Shown piece after piece: positions 25,597 through 38,766 of a stretch of 64,000 nt of DNA (the first letter of the stretch is position 1; every line of letters starts with the position of its first letter). This DNA is from Entrophospora sp. SA101 (lineage: Eukaryota > Glomeromycota > Glomeromycetes > Entrophosporales > Entrophosporaceae): the NCBI GenBank assembly GCA_958430865.1, contig CAUDNR010001680.1, positions 32,357-96,356 on the forward strand, in the 5' to 3' direction. Made by a program: the position numbers and the translations under genes. The notes beneath the pieces are model-generated. The model searched no databases. It saw only the letters and a list, made by a program, of their open reading frames with translations, and was not told where the DNA came from.

Positions 25597-28500
25597 TAAT
25601 TGAATTAGACGTTTTATTAAGCAAAATGATGTCATTTGGGGACACCCCTCTTTAGTATTAGTATTAAATTTAGGATTCAAAATTCCGAAAAATTTCAAAG
25701 AGTGGGAAAAATCAGATGAAAAATTAAAAACCTTGCTTTCTGATCCTTCAATACTGACAACTAAAGGCTCCAAGCGGTTCGGATTCGGCTTTTCCCGGTT
25801 CGGATTTCGGCTTAATTCGAGTTATTGAAAAAGGAAATGTTTTGACATTTTGAGCGTTGTGCAAACTTTAAAATTAAATAAAAAAAGAAACCATTGCACA
25901 AACCAATATTGCCCACCAATTTAAAGAGTTGAAGTTTTCCTTATATTAAGAAAAATAATCGGTTTTAATAATTCGTCGTCGTTTAACACATTTAATACAC
26001 AAAGCCTTTTGTTTGTCTACTTGCTCATAACAACTACAGCTAGAACGTGACGTCATTTTGTTGTCCTTGCGTGATCTTACATATTGTAAACTTCAAAGCC
26101 GTAAATTTTTAAACTTTTGAAGATGTATTCTATATTATTAAAGTAACGTTCAATTTTCCCATTAATTCTGTTATTGCAAGTTTCTTCTTTGTGATCTTGC
26201 GGATCTTGCGAGTTCTTGTGGTCTTTTATCGCTAGTTTCTACATTACGAACTTTCTTAAGCAAATTGATTTTTTCTTTACAAATTTGTGCACATAATTCA
26301 AAATTATGCGCAGATAAATTTTGACCCTGGCGCAAGCAATATAAAATTTTTTTATTTTATTATTATACACAGGAAAGGTATATGTTTATGATCTTTATCT
26401 ATTACTACCAAATCAATGCTCCAACTAAACTCGGTTTGTTAAGTAGCATATTTGATTAAAAGAATCAATCGGGAAAGTCCATTGTTTTCGGAAATCTGCA
26501 TCCTGATCTTGGCGCATTAGAATTAATATATATTTGAACAAATGAACACTAATATTTCAAATATTTATTAGTTTTATTTATACCTTATCTCATCTTTATG
26601 TATCATAAAGGATAAGTTTCTTCCTAAACAATCGAATAAATGTTTGCCGCAGAGACCAGTTCTTATTTACACGCCTTCTGAGCAAATACGCGATTATTAG
26701 AGATAACTTCTACCTTCTTGAACCGATAAAGCATGATTGACCAATTGATCTCACGGAGTTGATACAATAAAAATTTATGGTGGCTGACTGGGTTGAATGT
26801 GAAAGACTTGTTTGACACCTAACCATATGCGCTGATTTTGTTTGAACCCTAAAATTCAGTACGGGTATGGACCCATTGGTTTTGAGGTGGGTACATTTTG
26901 ACGGGTTGTTGAATGTTAAAATAGTTTTTTTTAGCAGAGCAAATAAATTTTTTTTTAGGGTTAATTATCATTCTACTGACCAGTTTACACATTAAAAATA
27001 CTTGTGTTTAACGTCTAGACACAATAAGAAATAATAATAAGGTTTGAAAAAAGGGTCCAAAAAATCAAATCGGCTGATATGCCTATTCTTGATCCCAAAT
27101 AACGAGTAAATATTATCTGATTTATACAAATTAAGTCATGTGATTGATCCAAGGAATAATTTTATCCATTTAACTAAATTTTTTGAGCTTGGTTGCGTAA
27201 ATTTACGCAAGCTTTAAAATTTCCTGATAACGATATGGAGTGCATGGTTGGATAGGAACTCAACCATTAAAAATTTTCCAGTACCATTTGGATGAAACAC
27301 TTATCCTGCGAGGATTCATCAAGGTTTATTTCCTAATGTTGCTATTTTTAGGATCTTGACTGTCATCGACAAACTAATCAATTCAGTAACTTGGGGGCTC
27401 CGACCTTTTAATACGGATAATTTTTAAGATTATTTCATCTTTCCAGGGCATTATGTCTTTAAAATTTCTTTTTGCATGGCCTTAGTATTTGGTTTATTTA
27501 TTATATTATGAAAAATATTCACAACTCAAATGTCTTTACTGCTTAATAAAAAATAATCAGTAAAAAAGGGCATAAATTTGTTGACAAGAAAATCATGGAT
27601 GTATAAGAAGTATGTGTGACTGTGCGTAGTTATTATTATTCGATCTGAATCGAATTCTTTTGAAATATAATTCTATAATAATTTAGGAAACAGAATCACT
27701 TGCCGAATTCAAGAATTATTTGTATGAACATAAAATTATCAAAATAAATGACGTTATGAACAGCTCACTATATCGTGGAACGCAAGTACGCAGAAATGTT
27801 TTTGAGCCCATTGTAACTTGCTGCATCTGGAAATAAAGCAACGTGCTGTATGTTAAATTGAAAATTCTAATTGTGTCAATCATTTAAAGGGGAAAAGGAC
27901 CTAAAGGTTGCACGATTCCTTTTGTCAACCAAACCTCACCACAAGACGATGATCATGGAATATACGTAGCTGTAGGATAATTACATTTCGTCATTAACAT
28001 CTAAAATATTTTTTCTAATGATTACAATGTGATTTACAACGTATTTATTGATATTAGCAAGAATTGGATGAGAAAATTTAAAAGAGGCCCTTGATAATAG
28101 TAGAGGATGATGGGGGATACGATTACGCACAATCCCTGTTACGCTGCGGGTGAATTTACTTTAAAAAAAAAAAGAAGATAATTTCAAATTACTAAAATTG
28201 TTAAAAAGAAAAAAAGAAAATGCATTAATATATACTTGGAACACAAAAACTATATTTTATTTGCTTTGTTTATAAAAATCTTTATGAAGAATGTTGATTG
28301 TGTGTATTCATGAAATACATATTCATTAAAGGGGTTACATGTATTAAAATCAGACGACCAACACACGATTGATGCCTAAATTATTCAAATTATACAGTAT
28401 CTCGGCGATCAATTAATAACCCGTGATTCCCAATCAGGGAATTTCAATATAAATCGAGGCACATTTACTAATTAAAAGAAATGATTGACTGAATGCGTTT

Positions 28501-29216
28501 GTTAAATTGTTATGTAACATACCAAATTTATATCACACATAAAATAATATATATAAAGAAATTACTGTTATCTTAGCCCTGCCGATCTTACATGTATAAA
28601 AAATCCCGGTTGATGTATGTTGATCATTTTGTGTGAATCGCGATTGTGCTTAATTTCCGTTTCGGCGGGAAAAATATCGAGATAATAATAATAAAGATTA
28701 CATACATCATTTCGAAGCTAGAATTTTTCCATCAGCTTGCTTCTAAAAGGGATTGATTGATCCGCTTTTTTCTTTTGTACATGATAAAAAGAGAGACAAA
28801 TTAACACCTGAATGTGATTTAAATTGGTGTGTGTTTATTTTAATTACGAATTAAAATGTCCAAAAAATACCAACAATGATAAGATTACAACAATTGATTG
28901 TGATGGAAATATGGGAGGCGAAAATGATAATGAAAGTTGATAAATAGAAAGTGGTGAAGAAAAAGGTGATATTCTAAATTCTTTTAAAAAAAATGCACTG
29001 CATTATGCGCACGCAGTTTCCCATCTCTAGGAAGAATGAGTTCGCTGGAATACAGATCATTATTAAAAAATTTTCTATAAATTAACGAATATTCATTATA
29101 TTATACTTTAAAGTTAATTATTCTATATGTGGTCATTACTATTTGCTGATAATTTTGTTTTGTTTTCAAATCACTATTCATACAGATGGATATATATATA
29201 TTTATATTTATATTTA
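25597..29216. other. Intergenic, possibly with decayed exons
   Basis: 3.6 kb without a supported gene. At 27687-27785 there is an AG-flanked, GT-terminated open stretch (starts ETESLAEFKNYLYEHK). At about 27892-27980 lies another open stretch ending DDDHGIYVAVG-stop. Their phases do not join, so they may be decayed exons. GGTTCGG-type repeats occur at 25770-25810. Confidence 0.35.
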
Positions 29217-29248
29217 TTAACAATCATCTATAACGAATCTTGTTTCAG

Positions 29249-29285
<37 letters not shown>

Positions 29286-30971
29286 ACGTGGCGAAGAAGG
29301 ATTTAACTTGTCCCTTGCAACTACTATAAATTTTATATTATATAAAATGTAATTTAACAACAATAGCAACGACATAATATGTAACAATAATAATGATATA
29401 ATAATATATTGAGTAACTTACTGGCTTCATATAAACCTTTATCAAAGTTTTTATAAATTATAAAACTTAAAATCCAAGTTATCTATATAACGTTAATGCA
29501 TCCGTAATTAGTAAATGAATGAATTTAACTGTTTTTATTTATTAGATTGCAAAAACTTACCAGTGACATCAAAACAGCCAACACAGCTATACAACATAGA
29601 ATATATTATTTATATTAATACTGTTACGACGACGATTAATAACATTGATTAAATTTTTTAAAAACAAAACTTACTAAAGATTATGAAAAAATACCAAGAA
29701 AGCTTTGAACTGATGATATATTTAAAAATAAATACGTAATCAGAAATTACAGCTGTCCACACGACCAAAAAGACTATCATTCCTAGTTTATACTCAAACT
29801 TGGACTTCAAATAAAAGACTAAATAAATAAATATCTACTGCTTAAATTCATCAGTAAAAAACCATACCGATAATAAATATACTACTTACTGAAAAATAAA
29901 CCAATAATTCTAACACGATAATTAAAATTGTAATAGTTTTGTGAAAATATAGGAATATTTTTGGCACATGGTAACGATTACTTTGTTCTTCCTCATCATC
30001 GTAAAATGACATCCATGCCTCAACGGCAAATACCAACAAAAAAAAAATATCAAGTTTTAAAAATATTATAAATACAAGAAAATTTTTATACATTCTATAA
30101 AATAACAGAACATATTGTTAATAATAAAGTAATGATAATCAATTAATTCTGCTTATTTCTTTACTTGCCTTTGAATTTGAGTATTCCCGCCGATTTTCTT
30201 ATAAATCTTCCAACCGAAATGTTGATATAATTTATAAGCAAAAATTCCCATTAATAATGAAAAAGTTAACAGTATAGCAACTAAAGGCACGTCATATATT
30301 TTATAATCAAATTCTCTTATAGGATGATTAGTACATTCATTTTTAAAATCTTTATACCATTTAGAAACAATCAATATTTGTCCCTGAAATAAATAGATAA
30401 TTAAATTAATATTTGATTGAATTGATTGAAATTAAAATTAAAAGCAAAAGTTAAAATAAATCATCTTACAGCTCCATAAGCAGAACATATAAAATTTGTT
30501 ATTGCTATAGTTATTACTTGAATCGTATTTTGATCATAAATCTAATATTTAATAATTGATAACTAATATTTAATATTTTAATATTTAACATTAATAAAAT
30601 AATAATAATCCTTACTGCATCAAGACAAAAGAATAATTGAAAAATCTGAAATATTATAAAGAATAAATTCTCTCCCACTATTCTCTCCATTCTTTCCACT
30701 GAACCCAACGACTGACAGGTAGTACCATACTTTTCAAGTTCAGTGGATATATCGTAATTACGTTGATATACTCTTATGGTTAACACTATTCCAATTATTG
30801 CTTGAATTATCGATGTGCATGTAAATAATTGTGACCACAAACATTCATTAATTCTTTTCCACTGTCAATTACAAGAAGAAAGATGTTAGTATCCGCAGTA
30901 GTAATATAATAAAAATCAGGTTAGTTTAAAACTTTTACCCAGGTTATAAACCATTTTTTAATTGTGATCAT
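29217..30971 (-). CDS. Polytopic membrane protein (seven or eight segments) with poly-Asn tail
   Basis: Nine exons from the start: 30939-30971, 30616-30861, 30470-30541, 30169-30383, 29868-30094, 29675-29818, 29561-29586, 29422-29482, 29217-29323 (1131 nt, 376 residues). Hydrophobic segments are spread along the whole length, with a central FGWKIYKKIGG loop followed by FLKLDIFFLLVFAVEAW. This layout matches, as I recall it, uncharacterised multi-pass proteins common in early-diverging fungi. The function is unknown. Frame continuity after KKIGG requires a GC-AG intron: the exon ends AAAG and the intron begins GCAAGT, a classic GC donor. The obvious GTAAAG donor six bases downstream leads to a stop. 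The C-terminus is soluble, with twelve Asn residues coded by a GTT/AAC microsatellite, and ends IDDC. The donor of exon 5 is the least certain. Confidence 0.78.
29250..29285. repeat. (GTT)12 coding microsatellite
   Basis: Twelve uninterrupted GTT units, read on the minus strand as AAC to give poly-Asn near the C-terminus of the membrane protein. Expected to be length-polymorphic without changing the frame. Confidence 0.85.
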
Positions 30972-31999
30972 TTTTTAAATAAAAATTTGTTTAAATTTAA
31001 AAAAATTTTTTAAACATGTATGTATGTATATAATAACATTGTATTGGTGGATTGTTAATTTCTTCAATAAAAATACACGATACACAATTAATTATGCAAA
31101 TTCTTACTGCATATGGGCATGTTGCATTTTTTTAAGAACAAAAGCAGGGGTAGCCCAATTTGACAGATATAAATAAATAAAGTTTTACAATATCTTAATC
31201 ATATATGCATGGATTATGATAAATTTCGGTAAAGTTTTTCCAAAAAAAAAACTTATTTTTGTTTGTTTGTTTTATTAATAACATTATAAATCACAAAGTT
31301 GCACGACATGATGTGAACTCAATTCTTATTATTAAAAGATATCGGTTCGGCATATTCCTTTTCTAATTTGGTCGCATATGTATCCAATGTAAGTAAATAT
31401 TTAAATAGATTTTCTTGCTAATCAAAAGAATTATGCATTTCCTGAAAAAAAACCATTAAAGAATTTTTTAATATTAGGTAATTATCAATTGGTTGTGCAA
31501 ATAAATCCTTCTGTGGTTTGTGATCATAACAATGATGCGCAATAGTAATTGACAACTAAATCATAATTTTGTTGAAAATAGTTTTTTGATTCTTTAAATA
31601 TATATATTTAAAAATCAAAGTAATCATTAATTATAAATTATATATGATGGCAACAAATGATAAATGATAAATGCTTGCCGAGTGAGTTAAGAGAGTTAAG
31701 AAAGATTTCTTTTATAGAGACGATAAAAAACCCTGCATAAATAAAAGATTAATCGCCCGTGTAACATCAAATATTAATATTTATCTAATAAATATGTACA
31801 TATTAAATTGAGTAAATATTAATGATATCTTATCAGAGCAATTAATTAGTATAAAATGTCTATAAAAACAAAACTTTGAATTTTATTTTATTTTTTTTTG
31901 AGAAAATTTCCGCTTTCGTTTCTTTCAAAAAAAAATTTTAAATTTTAACCTACTACACAGCCAGTAATATTATTAATAATATTAAATCATTCGTTTGAG
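30972..31999. other. Shared upstream region of divergent genes
   Basis: Lies between the minus-strand membrane protein and the plus-strand methyltransferase, so it holds both promoters. AT-rich; no ORF or repeat was recognised. Confidence 0.5.
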
Positions 32000-33414
32000 A
32001 TGGGTGCAAATCACGCAAAACACAGACCACAACCAGATGTGAATAAAACTTGCACAGAAAAATTTCGATTTATCGAGGGAAGAAGATATCATAATCAAAA
32101 AACACTTTATGATTTACCTAACGATAACGACGAAAGTGTGTAGTAATATATAGTTTATTTATGAAGAGTAACTACATTTATTTTTTCTTAATCCTTTTTT
32201 AATTCTATTATTTTTTTTTTTTTTAGTTGATCGATTAAATTTAGAACATTTTTTGGTACGAGCAGTTTATCAATCAAATTATTCATCCCCTATAAATGAT
32301 CTATTAACATCAGGAATCAGTGTTTTAGACGTTGGGTAAAGTATTTATTTTTTTATTATTATTACCATCGTTATCTCATCATCGACTAATCAATCTATCG
32401 TTTCTGTTAGGTGTGGATCTGGCGCTTGGGCGCTTGAAATGGCCACTAACTATCATAAATCAGAGTTTGTTGGAATAGATGTTTCACCAACTTTTCCAGT
32501 TTCAATCAAACCACAAAATATCACGTTTCTGGAAAAAAATATTTTAGAAAGTATTCCATACGATGATGAGTCGTTTGATTTTGTACATATGAGATTTATG
32601 TTACCTGCCTTCTCACAAAAACAATGGGAAGAGATTGTTATAAATGGTAAGAAATCAGAATTAATTGATGAATTAAAGTTTTTTATGTTGTTTCTAACAT
32701 AGTCTTGTACATATTGATTAGAGGTCATACGAGTAGTTAAAGGCGGCGGATGGTTAGAGTTGTGTGAATATGAATTATGTCAGAATTGTGGTCCAGTATT
32801 AGAACATTTATTAAATCGTCGTAAGTAAAACAAATATTCAGAATGATGAATAAATGAATATTTAAGAATGTGAAATTCTAATTTTTCCTTTTTTTTTTTT
32901 TTTTGCTAATCAATTAGGAAAAGACATGTTTAATGAAATGGGAATAAATCCATTGATTGCTCAATTACTTGGTAAATTTATGGAAAGATCCGAACATTTT
33001 GAAGAAGTAAGTTGAAGTAATAATAATTTAATTAAATTTAAATATAATCATATTAAATTATTACCATAATGAATACACATAATAGGTATATCATGAAAAA
33101 AAGACAATTCCAATAGGCGAATGGGGTGGAAGAATCGGTCAAGTGGTAAGCGTAAAAATAAAAATCGTTTGTTTATTTTTATTTATTTTACAAACCAATA
33201 ATATAATAATGTGTTAATATGTCAATAATAGGGAAAAGAAGATATAGTCACAAGAATGACAGCGATAGGACCAGCATTATTTAATTACATGAAAATAACG
33301 TCCAAGGAATATGAAGATATGATGAAGCAAAGTATCGAGGAATTTAATGAATATGAAACTTTTTTCGTTACGTGTAGGTGGTTTGGTAAAAAAAAACAAT
33401 CACCAAATAAATAA
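32000..33414 (+). CDS. Class I SAM-dependent methyltransferase
   Basis: Seven exons: 32000-32135, 32227-32335, 32411-32646, 32722-32820, 32918-33006, 33086-33145, 33232-33414 (912 nt, 303 residues). Rossmann-fold motifs: VLDVGCGSGAWALEMA (motif I, SAM binding, spans the exon 2/3 join), FVGIDVS with the acidic residue for the ribose, NILESIPYDDESFDFVHMRF (motifs II-III), and VIRVVKGGGWLELCEYE (post-motif III). It belongs to a type I recall as expanded in Rhizophagus; the substrate cannot be deduced. The N-terminus reads MGANHAKH: Gly2 could be N-myristoylated, which would place the enzyme at a membrane. That is an inference from the short motif alone. Confidence 0.9.
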
Positions 33415-36400
33415 AATTATAAATAATAATAAAATCCAAAAAAATCATTATTATATTTTATAGACTTTTGAAAATTTTCCAATCGTTCGTTCATTATTAT
33501 GCAAATGAATTGTAGGGTTGTAATTACTCCCCAAAGTTTTATTCTGTTTATATATATAGTATTAATGGAGTAACCAAACCAAAATGTTTTTTCCCTTCTG
33601 GCTTCATTCATAATTTTTTAAATATTTTAATATTTAATATTAATCGACAAATTTGGTAATTATTTGCATAACCAGCTAACTTTATATTAATCTTAAGTTA
33701 GTCCCATAAATTCCCGTGCAAAACTTAATTATTCTCTTTTTTTTAAGGTTTCATCTGGGTCATAAAACATAATCATCTGTAAAAATAAGCATCTTTTGCC
33801 GCAGCGATCAATACTAGCATTGGATCTTTTCTTGGTCGAAAATTTTGTTTAGAGAAATATACCTGTAGAATATCTCTTTCGGCGATAAACACTGTATACT
33901 GAAATGGTATGGAATGCATTTTAATTTAGAAAAGCGCATTGTTAATACGAAATAACATATGGGAAGGTGCCGCATTTTTAGGCACGAAAAAGTGCATTTT
34001 TCCCCTATTACTATTAGTAGTAATATGTATTCCGTATCAAAAATGTGTTTTTCTGAATGAATTCAGGATCAGAAATACGTTTTTTCGTGTGTATTCAGTA
34101 TGTATTCAGCGTTTATTATAATTACTATTCCGTACATAATTGTTTATAGTAATCGGGCAAAAATTACCCTTGTTACTTTTACTTATTTGAAACGATAAAA
34201 CTTTTAATTTCTTTTACAATATTGGAAATTTCTGCTCTTTTAGTTTCATAAAATGGATCATTGACGATCTCTTGAACTTTCACCATACCAAGGTCAAAAG
34301 AAAACGCTAGCATACCATTTAGCTTCTTAAAACAAATCTTCAAACCAGATTTTAATATATCTTCATAACATCGAGTTTTATTCAATCCAGCAGCACTAGC
34401 GCCTTTTACAACATCTACAACATGATACACGCATTTAACAGTTGTCTTTTTTTTGTATGGTTTTGATTGGTACAGAACTGCTATCGCATTTGAATTTAGA
34501 GATCGTGAAGTTTTAATTCAATGCCTCCATAATTACCAAATATAAATAAATCCAATATTCTCATTTTCATTTTCTCTATCAACATTGTCACAATTCTTAA
34601 TTGCATTCCAAGTGTGCTATTAGGGCCTTTCGAGTTGAACAAATCAACTAAGCTCTCAATGAAGATGAATACCAAATATATGGATATTTTGAGTACCAAT
34701 ATAATATCGTTGTTCAGAATATGGTACATAGTCATAACTATGCAATAGCATCTGTTCGTTAAACACCATTTAAATATTCAAAATAATTATGACCTTTTAG
34801 TTATAAATATTGTGAATAACCAAATGTATTTCGAATAAGTATTTTGAACGACACCAAATATTACTCATAAATCGCAAATATTATGGATGATCATAAATAT
34901 TATGACCAAATATTGTGAGTCGAATGTATTACAATGATCATAAATACGAATAATTATAATGTTGTGGGTACGAAAGGAAAAATAGAAAGAGATAGCAGGT
35001 TTTGTGCCAATATGCTCTATTTAAAAACTTCGATTGGTACTAGAACACTATTCTTTTTTGTTTCTAATTTTAGATGTGTAGAACACTATGTTAATCAGTT
35101 GCATATCAAATTATTAATACTTTATTATAATAAAAAGAGTTCATGATTTATAGTTAAAAGTTTTAATTGGTTTTATTTTATTAAATAACTGTTTGTTTGT
35201 TTTGACCATTATCTTTTGCCATTTTTATGGGTATGAAGTAATCTAGTTCGTGTGGTGGTACATTTCCAAAGTAAACAGAATCACATGCAAAAGGCTTATA
35301 ATCAATCGCTTATCTTTGGCAAGATACTGAAATTAGAATCTAATCAGTATCCCATAAACTTACTTTTCTATCGCTATCGTTATCGCTTTTATTACTTGAT
35401 TAGTATTACATTCATTAATTGAATTCATCATCACTCGTTAATGGGATTCGTTATCATTTTTATTATTCTCACTATCATAAAGAAAAACTTTTTTTCTCCT
35501 CAGAAGCAAGTCATTTAAATGGTTTCCTTTTTTGTAAGTGGCAGCAGCATACTCTCGTTAAAATGGAATGAATGAATGTAAATTTGTTTGTTAATAATTT
35601 ACTATATGTAACATTGGCAATAACCTTTTTGATTATAATTGTTCAACCCCAAAATTTCCATAGAATTATTCTTTGCCATTTACTACGTATGTAAAACTAT
35701 GAAAAGTTCGAGTTCAGGACCAAGTGACTTGAGAGCTTCAATTAATTAGTAAGGAAGTGCAGATGTACTAGTACGGAATACGGAACCAAAAAAACTCCCG
35801 TTTATATTTATAATTAATAGCCTTTTGCTTTTATAAAAAAGTCTCAAGCACACACTTCCCCTATTAAATGGTTGAAATGTGGAGAAAACTTTTAAATAAT
35901 AAATAATCATCCCAAAATATTCTATTTCAACAAAAATGTGTTAACATAAATATTGCATCTATAAACTTTTATGAAAGGTGTGTCTCTGCGAGAATAATAA
36001 TATATCATCATCATCTCACTATTAAAAATCAGTCATTAAACTATTTTATTGATAAAGATAAAAATTAAAAGTTTTATTTGCAAAGTCGATTCTTTCTTTT
36101 ATCAGAATTATTACTAATATATGATGATAATGTCATTGAAGTCAGTAAAGATGATAATGGAGAATAGAAGTAGTAGAAAGTGGTTTTGGATGTTTTTAAT
36201 AATATTATAAAAAACTCACTGCGCATGCAAATTTCAATGTTCATGCAATTTCCCATGATTATTTGTTAAGTAATATATAATGAATGAATGAAATCTTATA
36301 TAATTGATAACGTTCATGTCTAGTAGTATGCATATTCGTGACCCTTAACCCCCCACATTCGGATATTCGAAAACTTTTGGACATAATATTCGAGTTATTA

Positions 36401-38277
36401 TTATATTATATTCGAATTTCAAGCATTCGTAATGCTTGAAAATACTATAATCTTTAAGGCAGTTGCATTTAATAATTATAATCATTAAACTTCAAAATTT
36501 TAATTAATAGAATTATTAACTAAATGATTAATTGAATTGGTAGTAGCTGTTTTCTGTGTTTGCATATCGTTTATTGTACCCTCTGGATGATGGTCCAAAG
36601 AAATTGGTATTTTTATTTAACAAATCCGGTATGTTCCATCTTCACCTTCATTAAATTAATTCCATATAAAACATTTTAGATTTTTTTACGAGGTGTATTA
36701 GATGTTCCTCTAATTCTAATGGAAGATTCAAATTTGTTTTCATCGCCAATACATAATCACTGTTATTCGAAGTGGGGGGAGGGTTCTTTGAAAGTATTGC
36801 GAATATTGAACAGTCGAAACATTATTATCACGAGTATCATTGTTATTATTATTACATGTATTCAAATATCTATAATTATGTGCATATTCGGAACATCAAT
36901 CGACCCTTCAGCTGGTTTGTTTATTTTGAGTGTATAGAGCTGATCATCAACTATAAAATATTTCTGCAACTAGCAAACAGTATCCAATTTTCACCAATTA
37001 TTATAGATTTAATATGATTCGTCTATGCATGGTCCTAGTATTATTATTACTTGGGTATTAGATTATAAATTTAAGAAAATTATCATAATCAAAATAAGCA
37101 TTTTTAACAGATATGACACAAGATATGAAAACAAAGGTATGTCACATCCAAGGAAAGGATTAAATAACAAAAAGGATGTCTTCTTTATCGTCGTCTTCAC
37201 CCCCATCAATACATTCTTCCCCATTCCACCAATTAGGCTATTCTTTACTAATTAAGTTTTGATTTAGTGGAAAGTCAACAATATTTTAAGGCTGAATTAT
37301 TTCTATCATTTTTTTCCTAGGATTGGTTTTGCAGTTCCATTTCATCGAATGAAAAATTTGAGTCTAGCTTTAACCTTTCACTGAATTCCATAATTGTTTA
37401 TCATCAACTAATGGATGATATTACGGAATTATTATCTGTCACTTGAATCATTTAGAAAGTCTTGGATTTCAGCATTTTCATGTTATAAATTATAATTGAA
37501 GAAAAAAAAATATGATGTTAATATTTACATCAAAAAAAAAAAAATTATATATATTATTATTATTATTATTATTATGAAAATTGGATATCAGCCAGATTAA
37601 GGTTAGAAAAATATATCCAAACATAAATAGATATACATATAAAATAAATAAAAAAAAGGTTAGCAAGCATCAAAGGAAAAGAGGAAAAGAAAATTTTGAC
37701 AATCATGTCAATGAAAATGCATTACCAGCCGACACATTTCCTTTCGTTGCAATAGCATGATAATATGGATTTTTTAGAACCTTGTATGCCACAAAGCATG
37801 TACCCACTATTTGCTCTTTTAGATTTTTCTAAAGAATTGTGAGTTTGCATGTATTGTGGAATCTTAAACAAACAAATAAAAAATACGAAATATATATTTT
37901 ACTATTAATTTCCATTATAAAATAAAAACCAAGGAATTAGTTAATCTCATTTCATAGATCATATACATGTAATATAGATATTAATAAGTTAATATTATGA
38001 ATTTGTGACTTTAAGTAAGTTAAATAAATATTCAACACAGATATATATGTATTTATGGAAGTTATACGGCTTAAAATAAACTTTCACAATTTTGACAGTC
38101 ATTTCGCAAGTTTAACTTAGACATTCACTAACTTAATTAGACACTCGCCAAGAATTTGAACTCTGTTAATAATATAAGTCTTTATTTTTAGGACTAACTT
38201 TTAATTTTTTTACATATGGTTAAAATTATAGTTCCCAATGATATATTCTATATAGTTTTATGAAGATAAGTCATGTT
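33415..38277. other. Gene-poor 4.9-kb region
   Basis: Contains ORF fragments at 34179-34520 (annotated separately). Short internal repeats based on AATATTATGACCAAATATT-like words occur at about 34790-34930. A TTCGAATATTCG-type patch lies at 36350-36440, and an ATT microsatellite at about 37550-37575. ORFs around 36700-37255 are low complexity and unsupported. No complete gene was seen. Confidence 0.4.
34179..34520 (-). other. Unidentified ORF fragment
   Basis: On the minus strand a frame of about 108 codons is open without a clear ATG. It includes AVLYQSKPYKKK, VVKGASAAGLNKTRCYEDIL and, at the end, EISNIVKEIKSFIVSNK. Amino-acid usage looks coding rather than random. An adjacent frame to 34735 (RILDLFIFGNYGGIELKL) may be a preceding exon or a frameshifted part. 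No family is recognised. Confidence 0.3.
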
Positions 38278-38766
38278 TTATTTAAATATACCACGAGATT
38301 TTTTAATTATATTCGATTTTGTACTATGTAGATCTTCTACACGTGTAAAATTACGCGTTTTACGAGCTTTGGGAGAATAGTATTTTATGTTGTCGATTAC
38401 AATTTTTCGACTTTTCGATTTATTGATTTCTCTTGAAAGATCCTTGAAAATCTTCTGATCCTCGTGACTTAGTGCTTTCCACGATCTGGAGGCTAAAGGG
38501 CTTAATTGACGGATAAAAGTTTTTTCATAATACTTTCGATATTCTTCATTAAATATTTGACGAAATAAGATGAAAGGCTTTGATTGACCTGATGTATTTT
38601 CAGCATAGAATTCTGGGTTTTTGAATCGGATTAAATCGGGAGGTAGTTTCGGAAAGTATTGGGTTACGAAAAACAAATTTCCTCTATAATTAATGATCAT
38701 AGACTCGTTTATATTACGGTTTATGATGCTTTCTAATACATCTTTGCTACTAGGAAAGTAATCCAT
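38278..38766 (-). CDS. MATA-HMG type HMG-box protein
   Basis: Single-exon 162-residue protein. Residues about 63-120 form an HMG box of the sex-related MATA_HMG type: KPFILFRQIF, then RQLSPLASRSWKALSHEDQ and IFKDLSREI. A basic tail follows (KSKSRKIVI ... KKSRGIFK). Such proteins bind and bend DNA sequence-specifically in the nucleus. They are known to be expanded in arbuscular mycorrhizal fungi, where most copies are not at a mating-type locus, so this should not be called a mating-type gene from sequence alone. A decayed 5' copy is at 640-790. No HD-type homeodomain gene is visible beside it. Confidence 0.85.
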   Translation of the reverse strand: MDYFPSSKDVLESIINRNINESMIINYRGNLFFVTQYFPKLPPDLIRFKNPEFYAENTSGQSKPFILFRQIFNEEYRKYYEKTFIRQLSPLASRSWKALSHEDQKIFKDLSREINKSKSRKIVIDNIKYYSPKARKTRNFTRVEDLHSTKSNIIKKSRGIFK

